Source: DTU032 sp964346175
Lineage (GTDB): Bacteria > Bacillota > Clostridia > Saccharofermentanales > DTU023
Assembly: GCA_964346175.1 (NCBI GenBank)
Contig: CAYFTG010000006.1
Span: 11,697-75,696 of the forward strand
Length of the DNA stretch: 64,000 bases
Direction: 5' to 3'
Numbering within the stretch: the first letter of the stretch is position 1; the number at the start of each line of letters is the position of its first letter. The notes under the pieces were generated by a model, which saw only the letters and a list, made by a program, of their open reading frames with translations, did no database searches and was not told the DNA's origin. The translations under genes and the position numbers were made by a program. Positions 47,653-57,715 of this stretch are shown one piece after another.

Positions 47653-50562
47653 ATGAATTCTGATCTAACAATACGCGGAGCGCGTGAACATAATTTAAAG
47701 GACGTCTCCCTGACTTTACCTCGCAATCAACTGATCGTTTTTACTGGAATTTCAGGTTCCGGAAAGTCTTCACTGGCTTTTGATACGATCTATGCTGAAG
47801 GTCAGAGGCGTTACGTGGAGTCGCTGTCATCTTATGCTAGACAGTTTCTCGGTCAATCAAAGAAACCGGACGTTGACAGCATCGACGGCCTTTCACCGGC
47901 TATTGCCATTGACCAGAAGACGACCAGCAAGAACCCCCGTTCAACTGTAGGTACGGTGACGGAGATTTACGATTACCTGCGCTTGCTTTATGCCAGAGCG
48001 GGTACACCGCACTGTCCGCAATGCGGGCGTACGATTGAGCGTCAAACTGTCGATCAAATTTTAGATATCGTCATGCAAGAAGCGGAGGGCACACGATTAA
48101 ACATCTTTGCGCCCGTCGTGCGTGATCGCAAAGGCGAGCACAAGAAAGTACTTGATTATTTGCGCGGCGAAGGCTTCGTCCGTGTGCGTATCAACGGTGT
48201 GACCTATGAGCTGGAAGAAGAGATCAATCTGCAAAGAACCCAGAAACATGTCATAGAGGTTGTCGTTGATCGTCTGATCTTGCGTGAGGACATTCGCAGC
48301 AGATTGGCTGATTCGTTGGAAACTGCTCTCAGGCTTGCGGATGGTCTGGTTATGGTTCGTTTCGAACAGCGAAGTGATGAGGGTGAGTTGGACTGGCGTG
48401 AGCAGCTTTTTTCACAAAATTTTTCCTGTCCGGACTGCCAGATCAGCATCGGTGATATTTCGCCCGGGATGTTCAGTTTTAATAATCCTTACGGTGCCTG
48501 TCCTGAATGTACAGGTTTGGGTATACATACGCATATTGATCCCGAGTTGATTCTTGCAGATCCGAAGCTGTCGCTCGAAGAAGGAGCGATCTCTGCAATA
48601 GGTTTTAACTTCAAGGATAATAACAGCTGGGCGCGAGCACACCTCAATGCATTGGCGGAGAAGTACAAATTTTCACTGAAAACGCCGTGGAAAGATTTAC
48701 CGCAGAAAATTAAGGATATCGTTATGTTTGGCGGTGACAACACCAAGATTACCGTCGATACCAGCATGACGCGTTATGACCGTGGCGAGCCTTATCATAC
48801 TAAATGGAGCGGCGTCGTCTCAGTTTTAGAGCGTCGTTATAAAGATAGCAATTCAGGTGATATACGAGACTATTATGATCAATATCTAGCTTATACGGAA
48901 TGTTCAGCGTGCCAGGGCGGTCGTCTCAGGCCGGAAAGTTTGGCTGTGACAGTCGGGGGTCTGAACATAAAGGGTCTGACCGATTTGTCGGTTAGCGAAG
49001 CGCATAGCTTCCTGCAACAGGTGGAGTTCCCTGATCAGGCTAAGGCAGAGATCGCCGAGCCCGTACTCAGGGAGATTAAAGCGCGCTTGCAATTTATGCT
49101 CGATGTCGGCTTGGACTATCTGACTTTGTCACGTGCTTCGGCAAGTCTATCCGGCGGCGAAGCACAACGTATTCGCTTGGCCACCCAGATCGGGTCCGGT
49201 TTGACCGGTGTCCTCTATGTTCTTGACGAACCCTCCATCGGTCTGCACCAGCGCGACAACGCCAGGCTCCTACGTACGCTGAAGAACTTGCGTGACTTAG
49301 GTAATACTGTCATTGTGGTAGAGCATGACGAAGAAACAATTTGGGAAGCCGATACGGTTGTAGATATCGGTCCCGGGGCAGGTGAGTACGGTGGCCATAT
49401 AGTGTCTTGCGGGCGACCGGAAGATATCGCCAAAGATGAAAATTCTATAACCGGGCAATATCTCTCAGGCAAGAAAACCATAGCTATTCCCTTGGAACGC
49501 AGACCTCAGGAGCAGGGTTTTTTGAAAATTTACGGAGCAGCGGAGAACAACCTCAAAGATATTGACGTCTCAATCCCGCTGGGGAACTTGGTCTGTATAA
49601 CAGGCGTTTCCGGATCCGGAAAGAGTTCCTTGGCAAACGAGGTTTTGCTGAAAAAGTTGGAGCACGATTTACAGGGTTCCCGCCGCCGGAGAGGGAAGTT
49701 TGACCGCATCGAGGGCATTGAGCAGTTGGATAAAGTAATTTCCATCGATCAGTCTCCTATTGGGCGTACACCGCGCTCAAACCCTGCTACTTACACGGGC
49801 ACCTTCGACATGGTGAGAAAACTTTTTGCCGAGACGCCTGAGGCTAAGGCGCGTGGCTATAAGCCCGGCCGCTTTAGCTTTAATGTCAAAGGCGGTCGCT
49901 GTGAGGCCTGTAAAGGTGACGGCGTCAACCGCATTGAGATGCATTTTCTACCTGACGTTTATGTGACCTGCGAAGTCTGTGATGGCCTGCGCTATAACCG
50001 CGAGACCCTGGAAGTACGTTATAAAGGGAAAAACATTAGCGACGTATTAGACTTAACAGTGAAAGAAGGCTTAGAGTTTTTCCAAAACATACCGAGCATA
50101 GCGCGAAAGTTACAGACACTGCTTGATGTCGGCTTGGGCTACATCCGGCTGGGACAGTCGTCGACGCAGTTGTCCGGAGGAGAAGCGCAGCGGATCAAAC
50201 TAGCAACAGAGTTGTCCAAACGTGATACCGGAAAGACTTTCTATATACTGGATGAACCCACCACCGGCCTGCATGCAGCTGACGTGCACAACTTGATCGA
50301 CGTCTTGCATCGACTTGTCGAGTCCGGCAATACCGTCCTAATTATCGAGCACAACCTCGATATAATTAAAACAGCTGACTACATTATCGATCTGGGGCCT
50401 GAGGGCGGAGAAAATGGTGGCTATTTGGTAGCAGCAGGCACGCCGGAAGAAATCGCTGAGAACAATGATTCCTATACCGGCCTTTACCTTGCACAAATCT
50501 TGAAACGGGTGTATCCTACAGTTTCCCAGGAAAACATCGTAACAAACGTGGTCAGATCTTGA
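47653..50562 (+). CDS. uvrA: Excinuclease ABC subunit A
   Basis: 969 residues. First ATPase half: [30 protein letters not shown]. Zinc modules: CPQCGRT and CPDCQ...CPECTG. Signature [34 protein letters not shown]. Second half: [21 protein letters not shown]...[18 protein letters not shown]. UvrA finds bulky DNA damage with UvrB and starts nucleotide-excision repair. There is no SD before ATG 47653, which suggests a leaderless mRNA. No uvrB is in the window. Confidence 0.97.
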   Translation: MNSDLTIRGAREHNLKDVSLTLPRNQLIVFTGISGSGKSSLAFDTIYAEGQRRYVESLSSYARQFLGQSKKPDVDSIDGLSPAIAIDQKTTSKNPRSTVGTVTEIYDYLRLLYARAGTPHCPQCGRTIERQTVDQILDIVMQEAEGTRLNIFAPVVRDRKGEHKKVLDYLRGEGFVRVRINGVTYELEEEINLQRTQKHVIEVVVDRLILREDIRSRLADSLETALRLADGLVMVRFEQRSDEGELDWREQLFSQNFSCPDCQISIGDISPGMFSFNNPYGACPECTGLGIHTHIDPELILADPKLSLEEGAISAIGFNFKDNNSWARAHLNALAEKYKFSLKTPWKDLPQKIKDIVMFGGDNTKITVDTSMTRYDRGEPYHTKWSGVVSVLERRYKDSNSGDIRDYYDQYLAYTECSACQGGRLRPESLAVTVGGLNIKGLTDLSVSEAHSFLQQVEFPDQAKAEIAEPVLREIKARLQFMLDVGLDYLTLSRASASLSGGEAQRIRLATQIGSGLTGVLYVLDEPSIGLHQRDNARLLRTLKNLRDLGNTVIVVEHDEETIWEADTVVDIGPGAGEYGGHIVSCGRPEDIAKDENSITGQYLSGKKTIAIPLERRPQEQGFLKIYGAAENNLKDIDVSIPLGNLVCITGVSGSGKSSLANEVLLKKLEHDLQGSRRRRGKFDRIEGIEQLDKVISIDQSPIGRTPRSNPATYTGTFDMVRKLFAETPEAKARGYKPGRFSFNVKGGRCEACKGDGVNRIEMHFLPDVYVTCEVCDGLRYNRETLEVRYKGKNISDVLDLTVKEGLEFFQNIPSIARKLQTLLDVGLGYIRLGQSSTQLSGGEAQRIKLATELSKRDTGKTFYILDEPTTGLHAADVHNLIDVLHRLVESGNTVLIIEHNLDIIKTADYIIDLGPEGGENGGYLVAAGTPEEIAENNDSYTGLYLAQILKRVYPTVSQENIVTNVVRS

Positions 50563-50612
50563 GCAAAGAAGCTTGATCACATACTATATATTTAAGGAAT
50601 AGAACAACGGAT

Positions 50613-53117
50613 ATGCAAATGAGTAAATGTTCAATATGTAAAACCAACGAAGCAGTTGTTTATGCTAACAAAATGTTCGACGGTGAGAACCGTATTGAAG
50701 GAGTCTGCCTGAAATGCGCCTACGAGCAAAATTTCGGAGGCATGGCAGAGTTATTCGAACGTGTTGGCGTGAATGAAGAAAATGTTGATGAAATAACTTC
50801 TCGCATGAATCAGATGATGGAGCAATTTTCCGGTCAGAGGCCGGAAGAAGTTCTTGGCATGCTGATGAAGGGAGAATTCCCCGGTATTAATGACTCTGAG
50901 TGGTCGGATATAGAAGAGGACACTGCTTTAGAAGACAGTGAAGACGAAGAAAATGATGCGTCAGAAGTCGAGAGAACGCAACGTAGGGGTGGTTACGCAG
51001 ACGCTTTGTTGAGAGCTAACTCTTCGTCTGGAGAACTTGTTCCGGCAAATATTGGAGGTTCTGAGGACAGAGGCTCCAGAAGACACCGTAAACCGCGTCG
51101 TAAATTTTTGGAGCAGTTTAGCACGAATCTTTCTGAAAAAGCAGCTAAGGGCGAGATTGACCGCATTATAGGGCGTGATGAGGAGCTGAATCATGTGATC
51201 CAGATTCTCAACCGCCGCACTAAGAATAACCCGGCCTTGATCGGTGAACCCGGCGTAGGTAAGACCGCTATTGCAGAAGGCCTAGCTGTCAGGATTCATG
51301 AAGGTAGGGTTCCGGCGAAGTTGTTGGATCAGGAAATGTTCTTACTCGATATGACCGCTATGGTGGCGGGGACCCAGTTCCGTGGTCAATTTGAAAGCCG
51401 CATGAAAGGGGTCGTCGATGACTGCCGTCGTTCCGGTAATGTTATTTTGGTCATTGACGAGCTACACAATATTATGGGTGCGGGCGATGCTGAAGGCGCA
51501 ATGAACGCCGGCAATATTCTCAAACCTGCCTTGGCAAAGGGCGAAATCCGCGTTATCGGCTCCACGACCTTAGATGAATATCGCCGCCATATTGAGAAAG
51601 ATTCTGCTCTGGAGCGTCGTTTCCAGAAAGTTATGGTTAATGAACCTAGTAAAGAAGATACCTTTGATATCCTCATGGGCGTCAAAGACTACTATGAAGA
51701 ACATCACCATGTTTTCTACCCTGCTCCGGTAGTAAAAGAAGCAGTGCGACTTTCTTCGCGCTACATCACAGAGCGTTTCCTGCCTGACAAGGCGATCGAC
51801 CTCTTGGACGAAGCTGGTTCGTGTGCGAACCTAGCCTGTGAATGCCTTGTAGAGATCAAACAGCTGGATAATAAAATTGAGAACTTACAATTGGCCCAGG
51901 AAGATGTAGAGAGAGCGATTGATGAAGCTGCTCCCACACAGGATCAGGATAAACTCTATGCCAGGCGTATGGAGATTGAATCCGAATTGAGGCGTCTGAG
52001 TGCCGAGCGGGAAGACTTGGCACGAGACTGTCATCCGGTTGAGATTGAAAGTCAGAATATCGCTGAAGTTGTTGAGATGTGGACCGGCATTCCGGTTGTA
52101 CGTATGACCGAAGAGGAAACCACACGACTGATTCATCTTGAAGAAAGATTGCATGAGCGTGTCGTGGGACAAAACGAAGCGGTCAACGCATTGTCACGAG
52201 CTATCAGACGACATAGAGCGGGCTTTAGCCAAGAAAACAAACCGGCCACCTTCCTCTTCGTCGGACCGACAGGAGTAGGTAAGACTGAACTGGTCAAGGC
52301 TTTGGCTGAGGTAATGTTCGATACGGAAGAAGCCTTAGTCAGACTGGATATGTCCGAATATATGGAAGCTCACACGGTGAGCAAGCTGATCGGATCCCCT
52401 CCGGGATATGTTGGCTACGACGATGGCGGACAGCTGACAGAACAAATTCGACGTAAACCGTACAGTGTGGTGCTTTTTGATGAGATCGAGAAAGCGCATG
52501 CCGATGTTTATAACATCCTGCTTCAAATCATGGATGACGGGCGTCTGACAGACAGTCACGGTCGCGTCGTGAGCTTCGAAAACAGCATTATTGTTATGAC
52601 CAGCAACGCCGGCACAACTCTAAAAGGACATACCATAGGTTTTGGTGCTGACGGGCATGTCGCGATGGAGGAACGAATTGATGGCGTTTTGAAAGATATT
52701 TTCCGCCCTGAATTCTTAAACCGTATAGATGAGACTGTCGTCTTCCATGAATTAAGTAGTGAAGAAATTAGAGCGATTGTTGATCTGATGTTGAAAGATC
52801 CGATTGCCGATATGGCTCGACGCAACATCATATTAGAAGTCACAGAGGACGCTAGAGATTTGTTGGCGCAAGAAGGATATGAACCTAAGTATGGTGCTAG
52901 ACCTCTACGTCGCAAGATCCAACGCCGCATTGAAGACATTCTGGCGGACCTGTGGTTAGCAGGCGATCTCAATTATGCTGAGAAAGTAATAGTGGATAGC
53001 GCTGACAATGTCGGTGCGGAACTTGCATCACCCGACATGGGCGGTCCACATTATGATGATAGCGCTAATTACGCCTTTATCTGGAAGAATAAAGCACTAA
53101 GTTTAAAAACGATATGA
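50613..53117 (+). CDS. clpE: ClpE-type Clp ATPase with N-terminal zinc finger
   Basis: 834 residues. N-terminal zinc motif C6-x2-C9 and C32-x2-C35 as in ClpE (and McsA), in place of the double Clp-N repeat. An acidic linker (about 95-125) follows. AAA-1: [23 protein letters not shown] middle coiled-coil domain (about 410-480). AAA-2: [24 protein letters not shown], the HTIGFG loop expected to dock ClpP, and a C-terminal D2-small domain ending near [17 protein letters not shown]. ClpE unfolds damaged proteins for ClpP during heat or thiol stress. No CtsR/CIRCE-like operator was recognised upstream. The start may be ATG 50613 or 50619; the SD aagga is distant. Confidence 0.88.
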   Translation: MQMSKCSICKTNEAVVYANKMFDGENRIEGVCLKCAYEQNFGGMAELFERVGVNEENVDEITSRMNQMMEQFSGQRPEEVLGMLMKGEFPGINDSEWSDIEEDTALEDSEDEENDASEVERTQRRGGYADALLRANSSSGELVPANIGGSEDRGSRRHRKPRRKFLEQFSTNLSEKAAKGEIDRIIGRDEELNHVIQILNRRTKNNPALIGEPGVGKTAIAEGLAVRIHEGRVPAKLLDQEMFLLDMTAMVAGTQFRGQFESRMKGVVDDCRRSGNVILVIDELHNIMGAGDAEGAMNAGNILKPALAKGEIRVIGSTTLDEYRRHIEKDSALERRFQKVMVNEPSKEDTFDILMGVKDYYEEHHHVFYPAPVVKEAVRLSSRYITERFLPDKAIDLLDEAGSCANLACECLVEIKQLDNKIENLQLAQEDVERAIDEAAPTQDQDKLYARRMEIESELRRLSAEREDLARDCHPVEIESQNIAEVVEMWTGIPVVRMTEEETTRLIHLEERLHERVVGQNEAVNALSRAIRRHRAGFSQENKPATFLFVGPTGVGKTELVKALAEVMFDTEEALVRLDMSEYMEAHTVSKLIGSPPGYVGYDDGGQLTEQIRRKPYSVVLFDEIEKAHADVYNILLQIMDDGRLTDSHGRVVSFENSIIVMTSNAGTTLKGHTIGFGADGHVAMEERIDGVLKDIFRPEFLNRIDETVVFHELSSEEIRAIVDLMLKDPIADMARRNIILEVTEDARDLLAQEGYEPKYGARPLRRKIQRRIEDILADLWLAGDLNYAEKVIVDSADNVGAELASPDMGGPHYDDSANYAFIWKNKALSLKTI

Positions 53118-53509
53118 GTATTCCTGAGATTAGCCAAATAGTACGTATACTGCTGCTAGCCCTACTTGCATTAGGGCTAGCACTTTTTGTTTTTAGGCGG
53201 CTACGCCGTAAGGTCGAATCAGCAGCCAAGAATGAGATCAAAAAGAACGATGACACGCTGGTCGGTATGCGCGCAATTGCAGTGACAGAGTTACGCCCCA
53301 ATGCTATTGGCCAAATCCGTACTGCTTTGTCCGCGGAACGCGAAGATGAAATTGCCTTAGGTGGCACGGATAAGTCGTCCTTCGAAGTTTTCCCGGCTGT
53401 TTCCACGCAAATTATATCGAAAGGCAGATCAGTCAGAGTGATCGGTGGCACCAACGAACTCTATCGAGTGCGAGCTGCAGTTGATACTTACGCTAGTGAC
53501 AAGAAATAA
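53114..53509 (+). CDS. NfeD-like membrane protein with single anchor
   Basis: 131 residues. One membrane helix (about 8-28), basic RRLRRK, then a small beta domain with VGMRAIAVTELRPNAIGQIR and IISKGRSVRVIGGTNELYRV, which follows the OB-fold pattern of NfeD C-terminal domains. NfeD proteins usually pair with stomatin-like or SPFH proteins and affect membrane organisation. Here it overlaps clpE by four bases (ATGA), so the two are translationally coupled. That link is unusual and its meaning is unknown. Confidence 0.65.
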   Translation: MSIPEISQIVRILLLALLALGLALFVFRRLRRKVESAAKNEIKKNDDTLVGMRAIAVTELRPNAIGQIRTALSAEREDEIALGGTDKSSFEVFPAVSTQIISKGRSVRVIGGTNELYRVRAAVDTYASDKK

Positions 53510-53514
53510 ACGAT

Positions 53515-53547
53515 CCGGCGTAGTCAGCGTGTGGCGGCCGGCTTTTT
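53515..53547 (+). terminator. Possible terminator of clpE-nfeD
   Basis: ccggc/gccgg stem with a long 17-base loop and a five-T tail just behind the NfeD-like stop. The stem is short. Confidence 0.5.
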
Positions 53548-53631
53548 ATCTCCAATATTCGCTATAATGACGTGAGAATGCACAATACTGTATATCACTT
53601 ATAATATCTAGAAAAAAAGGAGGATCATGCC

Positions 53632-54984
53632 ATGTTGAGCCTTAAGACCCAACAAGCAATGCCCTTTATCTCGGAAGAAGAACTGCAGAATTTACTTCCG
53701 TTTATGGCAACTGCTCACAAGCAATTGGAAAGTGGAACCGGACCCGGCGCTGAATACTCAGGTTGGTATCATGTTCCCCGGATTAATACGGAAGAAGATC
53801 TCAGGGAAATTGAAGCGGTAGCAGCCAGGCTGCGTGAGTCCAGCGATATATTTTTGGTCTTAGGTATCGGAGGCTCCTATCTGGGTGCCAGAGCAGTCAT
53901 TGAAGCCTGTAATCATCATTTTCCGACACTTTTGAACAAGTCTCAGCGTGGTGCTCCTTTAGTCCTTTTCGCAGGACATCAGCTGAGTGAAGACTATCTA
54001 TCTGAGCTTTGCGATATTATCGAAGATTACGATGTCAGCCTCAATGTAGTTTCAAAATCCGGAACAACCACTGAGACCGCCATCGCCTTTCGCGTTTTAC
54101 GCTCTTTCATGGAGAAGAAATACGGCCCGGAAGAAGTGAAGCAACGCATTGTCGTTACAACGGATGCAGAGAGGGGAGCCTTGCGCACTTACGCAGACGA
54201 GGCCGGAGTTAGTTCCTTCGTTGTGCCTGATGATATCGGCGGACGTTATTCTGTCTTGAGCGCTGTCGGTCTGCTGCCAATTGCCGTGGCTGGTATCCCT
54301 ATCCGTGATCTCCTCGCCGGTGCTGAGTGGGCGTACGAGAAATATCTGAAATTTGAACCGGAAAATGTAAACGACTGCGTGCACTATGCCTTGATTCGCC
54401 ATGTCTTGGCCCAACGCGGCTATCTCTTGGAAATGATGGTAAATTACGAGCCTTCGCTGGCTATGTTTACTGAGTGGTGGAAGCAGCTCTTCGGTGAAAG
54501 TGAAGGTAAGAACGGTCGCGGTATTTTCCCCGCAGGCGCGAACTTTACAACCGATTTGCACTCGCTCGGACAATACATCCAAGAAGGCAGAAGGATACTG
54601 TTTGAGACCGCGATTCTCTTTAAATCTTCCTTGCGCGAATTGAAGGTGCCACTGCAAGAGGATGATTCGGATCAGCTGAATTACCTTGCCGGCAAGAGCT
54701 TGCACGAAATTAATCGCACAGCTGCACTGGGAACCAGCATGGCCCATGTGCGCGGTGGAGTGCCCAATTTAAGCATAGAAGTCATACAACGTTCTCCTGC
54801 GCATATAGGTGCTCTCATTTATTTCTTTGAAAAAGCCTGCGCCCTCAGTGGTTATCTTGACGCTATCAACCCCTTTGATCAGCCCGGTGTTGAAGCCTAT
54901 AAAAAGAATATGTTTGCGCTTCTGGGTAAGCCGGGTTTTGAAGAAGAACGCGCACTACTCTTAGAAGAACTGAAAGAAAAATAA
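53632..54984 (+). CDS. pgi: Glucose-6-phosphate isomerase
   Basis: 450 residues, the shorter bacterial form. VLGIGGSYLGARAVIEA and VVSKSGTTTETAIAFR bind the sugar phosphate. GGRYSVLSAVGLLPIAVAG and the late ANLEKACALSG-like FFEKACALSGYLD are conserved. It interconverts glucose-6-phosphate and fructose-6-phosphate in glycolysis. SD aaggagg precedes ATG 53632. TATAAT strings occur at 53563-53568 and 53600-53605 but without good -35 boxes. Together with tkt and fba, central sugar metabolism is well covered in the window. Confidence 0.97.
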   Translation: MLSLKTQQAMPFISEEELQNLLPFMATAHKQLESGTGPGAEYSGWYHVPRINTEEDLREIEAVAARLRESSDIFLVLGIGGSYLGARAVIEACNHHFPTLLNKSQRGAPLVLFAGHQLSEDYLSELCDIIEDYDVSLNVVSKSGTTTETAIAFRVLRSFMEKKYGPEEVKQRIVVTTDAERGALRTYADEAGVSSFVVPDDIGGRYSVLSAVGLLPIAVAGIPIRDLLAGAEWAYEKYLKFEPENVNDCVHYALIRHVLAQRGYLLEMMVNYEPSLAMFTEWWKQLFGESEGKNGRGIFPAGANFTTDLHSLGQYIQEGRRILFETAILFKSSLRELKVPLQEDDSDQLNYLAGKSLHEINRTAALGTSMAHVRGGVPNLSIEVIQRSPAHIGALIYFFEKACALSGYLDAINPFDQPGVEAYKKNMFALLGKPGFEEERALLLEELKEK

Positions 54985-54994
54985 TCGATAAATA

Positions 54995-57604
54995 ATGAAT
55001 AAAAAAAGAATGCAAACGCGTGCTATTTTGCAACGCGTGGAAAAGCCGAGCCGTTATGTCGGTGGCGAATGGAATCTAATAGATAAGTCAGAGAGCTTTG
55101 CACAGCTTAGCCCGCAGGAACGTCTGCACGTGGCTTTTTGTTTCCCTGATTTGTATGAAATTGGCATGTCTAATCTGGCCTTGCAGATTCTCTACCAAGC
55201 AGTCAATGCCCAAGAAGAGATGTTCTGTGAACGCGCTTTTATGCCGGCACCGGATATGCGTGAAATTTTGCGAGAAGAGCAGATCCTGTTGGAGTCTATC
55301 GAGTCGGGTACGCCTCTAAATAACTTTGATGTGGTAGCCTTCAGCTTACATTATGAGCTCTCTTATACTGCTGTTTTGGAAATGTTAGATCTGGCTGCGA
55401 TCCCATTCTCTCGATCAGAACGTGATGATTCCCACCCGCTCCTGATTGCGGGGGGACCGATTACCTGTAATCTTGAGCCGATGGCTGAGTTCTTTGATTT
55501 GATCCACTTAGGAGAAGGGGAGACGGCCTTAGCTGAATTGTTGGAAGTCTTTCGTGAGCATAAAGGCCGCGGAGACTCACGAGAAGCCTTTTTACGGGCA
55601 GCGTCAACGATTGAGGGAATCTATGTACCGGGTTTTTATGAAGCCGTCTACGACGAAGCCGGCTTCGTCGAACTGAAGCCGCTCAACTCTGCAGCTCCTG
55701 CAAAAATTATAAGACGCTTTGAGCCGGACCTAGATGAAATAATCTATCCCACTGAACCGCTTCTGCCTTTGATGGAAGTTGTGCATGATCGTGCAGTGCT
55801 GGAACTATTTCGCGGCTGCTCGCGCGGTTGCCGCTTCTGTCAGGCGGGCTATATTTATCGGCCCGTACGGGAACGTTCTCTCACGACCTTGACTGAATAT
55901 ACGGAAAAACTTCTGGACTCGACCGGTGCGGACGAATTGGGCCTGTTGTCCCTGTCTAGCAGCGATTACAGTGAACGCGACCGCCTGATGCCGGCTTTAA
56001 TAGAAAAAACGGCAAATTGCCATGTTAATTTATCTTTACCGTCCTTACGCTTGGATTCGTTCGATTTTGACTTAATGGAACAGATCTCCGGCACGCGCAA
56101 AGCTGGCCTTACCTTCGCGCCTGAAGCAGGCACACAGCGTTTGCGCGATGTTATCAATAAGAATATTACGGAGGAGGATCTGCTGCAGGCTTGTGATATC
56201 GCTTTCCGAGGCGGCTGGACCAATATCAAATTATATTTCATGTTGGGGCTTCCTAGCGAAACCGAAGAAGATGTCAGAGGGATTGCGGATCTTTGCTGGA
56301 AAGTTCTAAATGTTTGGAAAGAAATCCCTCCAGAAGAGCGCAAACGTCAGCCCAAGATCAGCGCAGCCATCTCCTTTTTTATTCCCAAACCCTGGACACC
56401 TTTCCAGTGGGCAGAACAGATCACTCCCGCTCAAATGAAGGAAAGAGTGCGCCTGCTGACAGACTTGCTGCGTGATCGCCGCATTAGCCTGCAGTGGCAT
56501 GAGTACGAGAGTTCACGTATCGAAGGGGTTTTAGCGCGTGGCGACCGTCGTTTGGCACCTGTAATTGAACAAGCATGGCGCGACGGTAGTTTCCTTGATG
56601 CTTGGCATGAACACTTCTCGGCGGAACGCTGGGATCAAGCGCTGGCCGCTAACGGTTTGAGTAGTGATGATTATACGCGTGCTCGCAGTACAGATGAAGC
56701 CTTGCCTTGGGATCATATGGATGTCCGCGTCAACAAGCGTTTTTTGCTGCGTGAACTACAGCTGGCTATGGAAGGAAAGACCAGTGCCTCATGCATGGAT
56801 CAGTGCAGTTACTGCGGCTTACAGAGCGAACACTGTGGTATCTGTCTGCAGTGGCAAAAACAGGTGGAGGATGAGCCGATTTTAGAGCGAGAAACTAGAG
56901 AGCTCTCTTTAAGTGAAGTCGAGATAGCTACGCCTGAGATTGATCCGGAGCAAATGCGGAATGTACGGCTTTTCTATGCTCGTAGCGGTGCCCCGGTTTA
57001 TCTGGCCCATTTGGACATGATGCGCCTCTTTGAGCGCGCCTTGGCTAGGGCTGACTGGCCACTGGCGTGGAGCGATCAGGCGTATAATCCCAGACCGCAA
57101 CTGGTCTTCGCACTGCCTGTTGCTTGTGGTATTGAAACTCGTTTCGAGCCTTTTGAACTGACCTTGACCGAGGAGATTGATCTGGATGCAGCTGTGGAGC
57201 GACTTAATTCTCAACTGCCGGCCGGCATGAGTATCGAACACGCTGAATACATTGATCTTGGGCATAGAAAGAGTATCATGTCTTTAGTTGAAACGGCAGA
57301 ATATGAGTTCGTCGGCAAGGGAGTTGGCTCAGCCTTTAGGGAAGTTTTTACCGGAGAGCCGGTTTTTTTTACAAGGACACGTAAAGGCAAAAGCCGTGAA
57401 CTCGACTTGGCTGCTCAGATCGTAGAGACAAAAGAGATTTCCGAAGATAGCATACGACTGCTTAGCGTAGCGGGGAGCAGGGACAATCTGCGGCCTGATA
57501 ATGTCTTAGAAGCTCTACAAGAACGAGAAGCTTTGACGGCAGAGGAAGTGAACGCTATTCGCGTGATAAGGCATAAGGTGATCCTAGCTGAAGAAGGCAA
57601 GTGA
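54995..57604 (+). CDS. Fused radical-SAM and DUF2344 protein
   Basis: 869 residues. N-terminal B12-binding-like domain (LHVAFCFPDLYEIGMSNLALQ, LLIAGGPITCNLEPMAEFFD). Radical-SAM core with CSRGCRFC (about 274-281; Cx3Cx2C), FAPEAGTQRLRD, and GGWTNIKLYFMLGLPSETEEDV. A cysteine cluster (MDQCSYCG...CGIC) lies near 600-625, and a C-terminal DUF2344 domain starts near 650 (MRNVRLFYARSGAPVYLAHLDMMRLFERAL). This is the TIGR03960/TIGR03936 fusion, uncharacterised but common in Firmicutes, often beside RNase G and rplU-rpmA. Here those neighbours are absent. A tRNA or rRNA methylthio or similar modification is a guess only. Confidence 0.88.
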   Translation: MNKKRMQTRAILQRVEKPSRYVGGEWNLIDKSESFAQLSPQERLHVAFCFPDLYEIGMSNLALQILYQAVNAQEEMFCERAFMPAPDMREILREEQILLESIESGTPLNNFDVVAFSLHYELSYTAVLEMLDLAAIPFSRSERDDSHPLLIAGGPITCNLEPMAEFFDLIHLGEGETALAELLEVFREHKGRGDSREAFLRAASTIEGIYVPGFYEAVYDEAGFVELKPLNSAAPAKIIRRFEPDLDEIIYPTEPLLPLMEVVHDRAVLELFRGCSRGCRFCQAGYIYRPVRERSLTTLTEYTEKLLDSTGADELGLLSLSSSDYSERDRLMPALIEKTANCHVNLSLPSLRLDSFDFDLMEQISGTRKAGLTFAPEAGTQRLRDVINKNITEEDLLQACDIAFRGGWTNIKLYFMLGLPSETEEDVRGIADLCWKVLNVWKEIPPEERKRQPKISAAISFFIPKPWTPFQWAEQITPAQMKERVRLLTDLLRDRRISLQWHEYESSRIEGVLARGDRRLAPVIEQAWRDGSFLDAWHEHFSAERWDQALAANGLSSDDYTRARSTDEALPWDHMDVRVNKRFLLRELQLAMEGKTSASCMDQCSYCGLQSEHCGICLQWQKQVEDEPILERETRELSLSEVEIATPEIDPEQMRNVRLFYARSGAPVYLAHLDMMRLFERALARADWPLAWSDQAYNPRPQLVFALPVACGIETRFEPFELTLTEEIDLDAAVERLNSQLPAGMSIEHAEYIDLGHRKSIMSLVETAEYEFVGKGVGSAFREVFTGEPVFFTRTRKGKSRELDLAAQIVETKEISEDSIRLLSVAGSRDNLRPDNVLEALQEREALTAEEVNAIRVIRHKVILAEEGK

Positions 57605-57715
57605 TCTCTATATGAATTGAGCTGATCTGTGTATAATGTTTAGATGATATTTACTTTGCGCAATTAACTTATACTTGAAAAATGGATTAATTTCGAAAAA
57701 AGCAGGAGTGATGCA

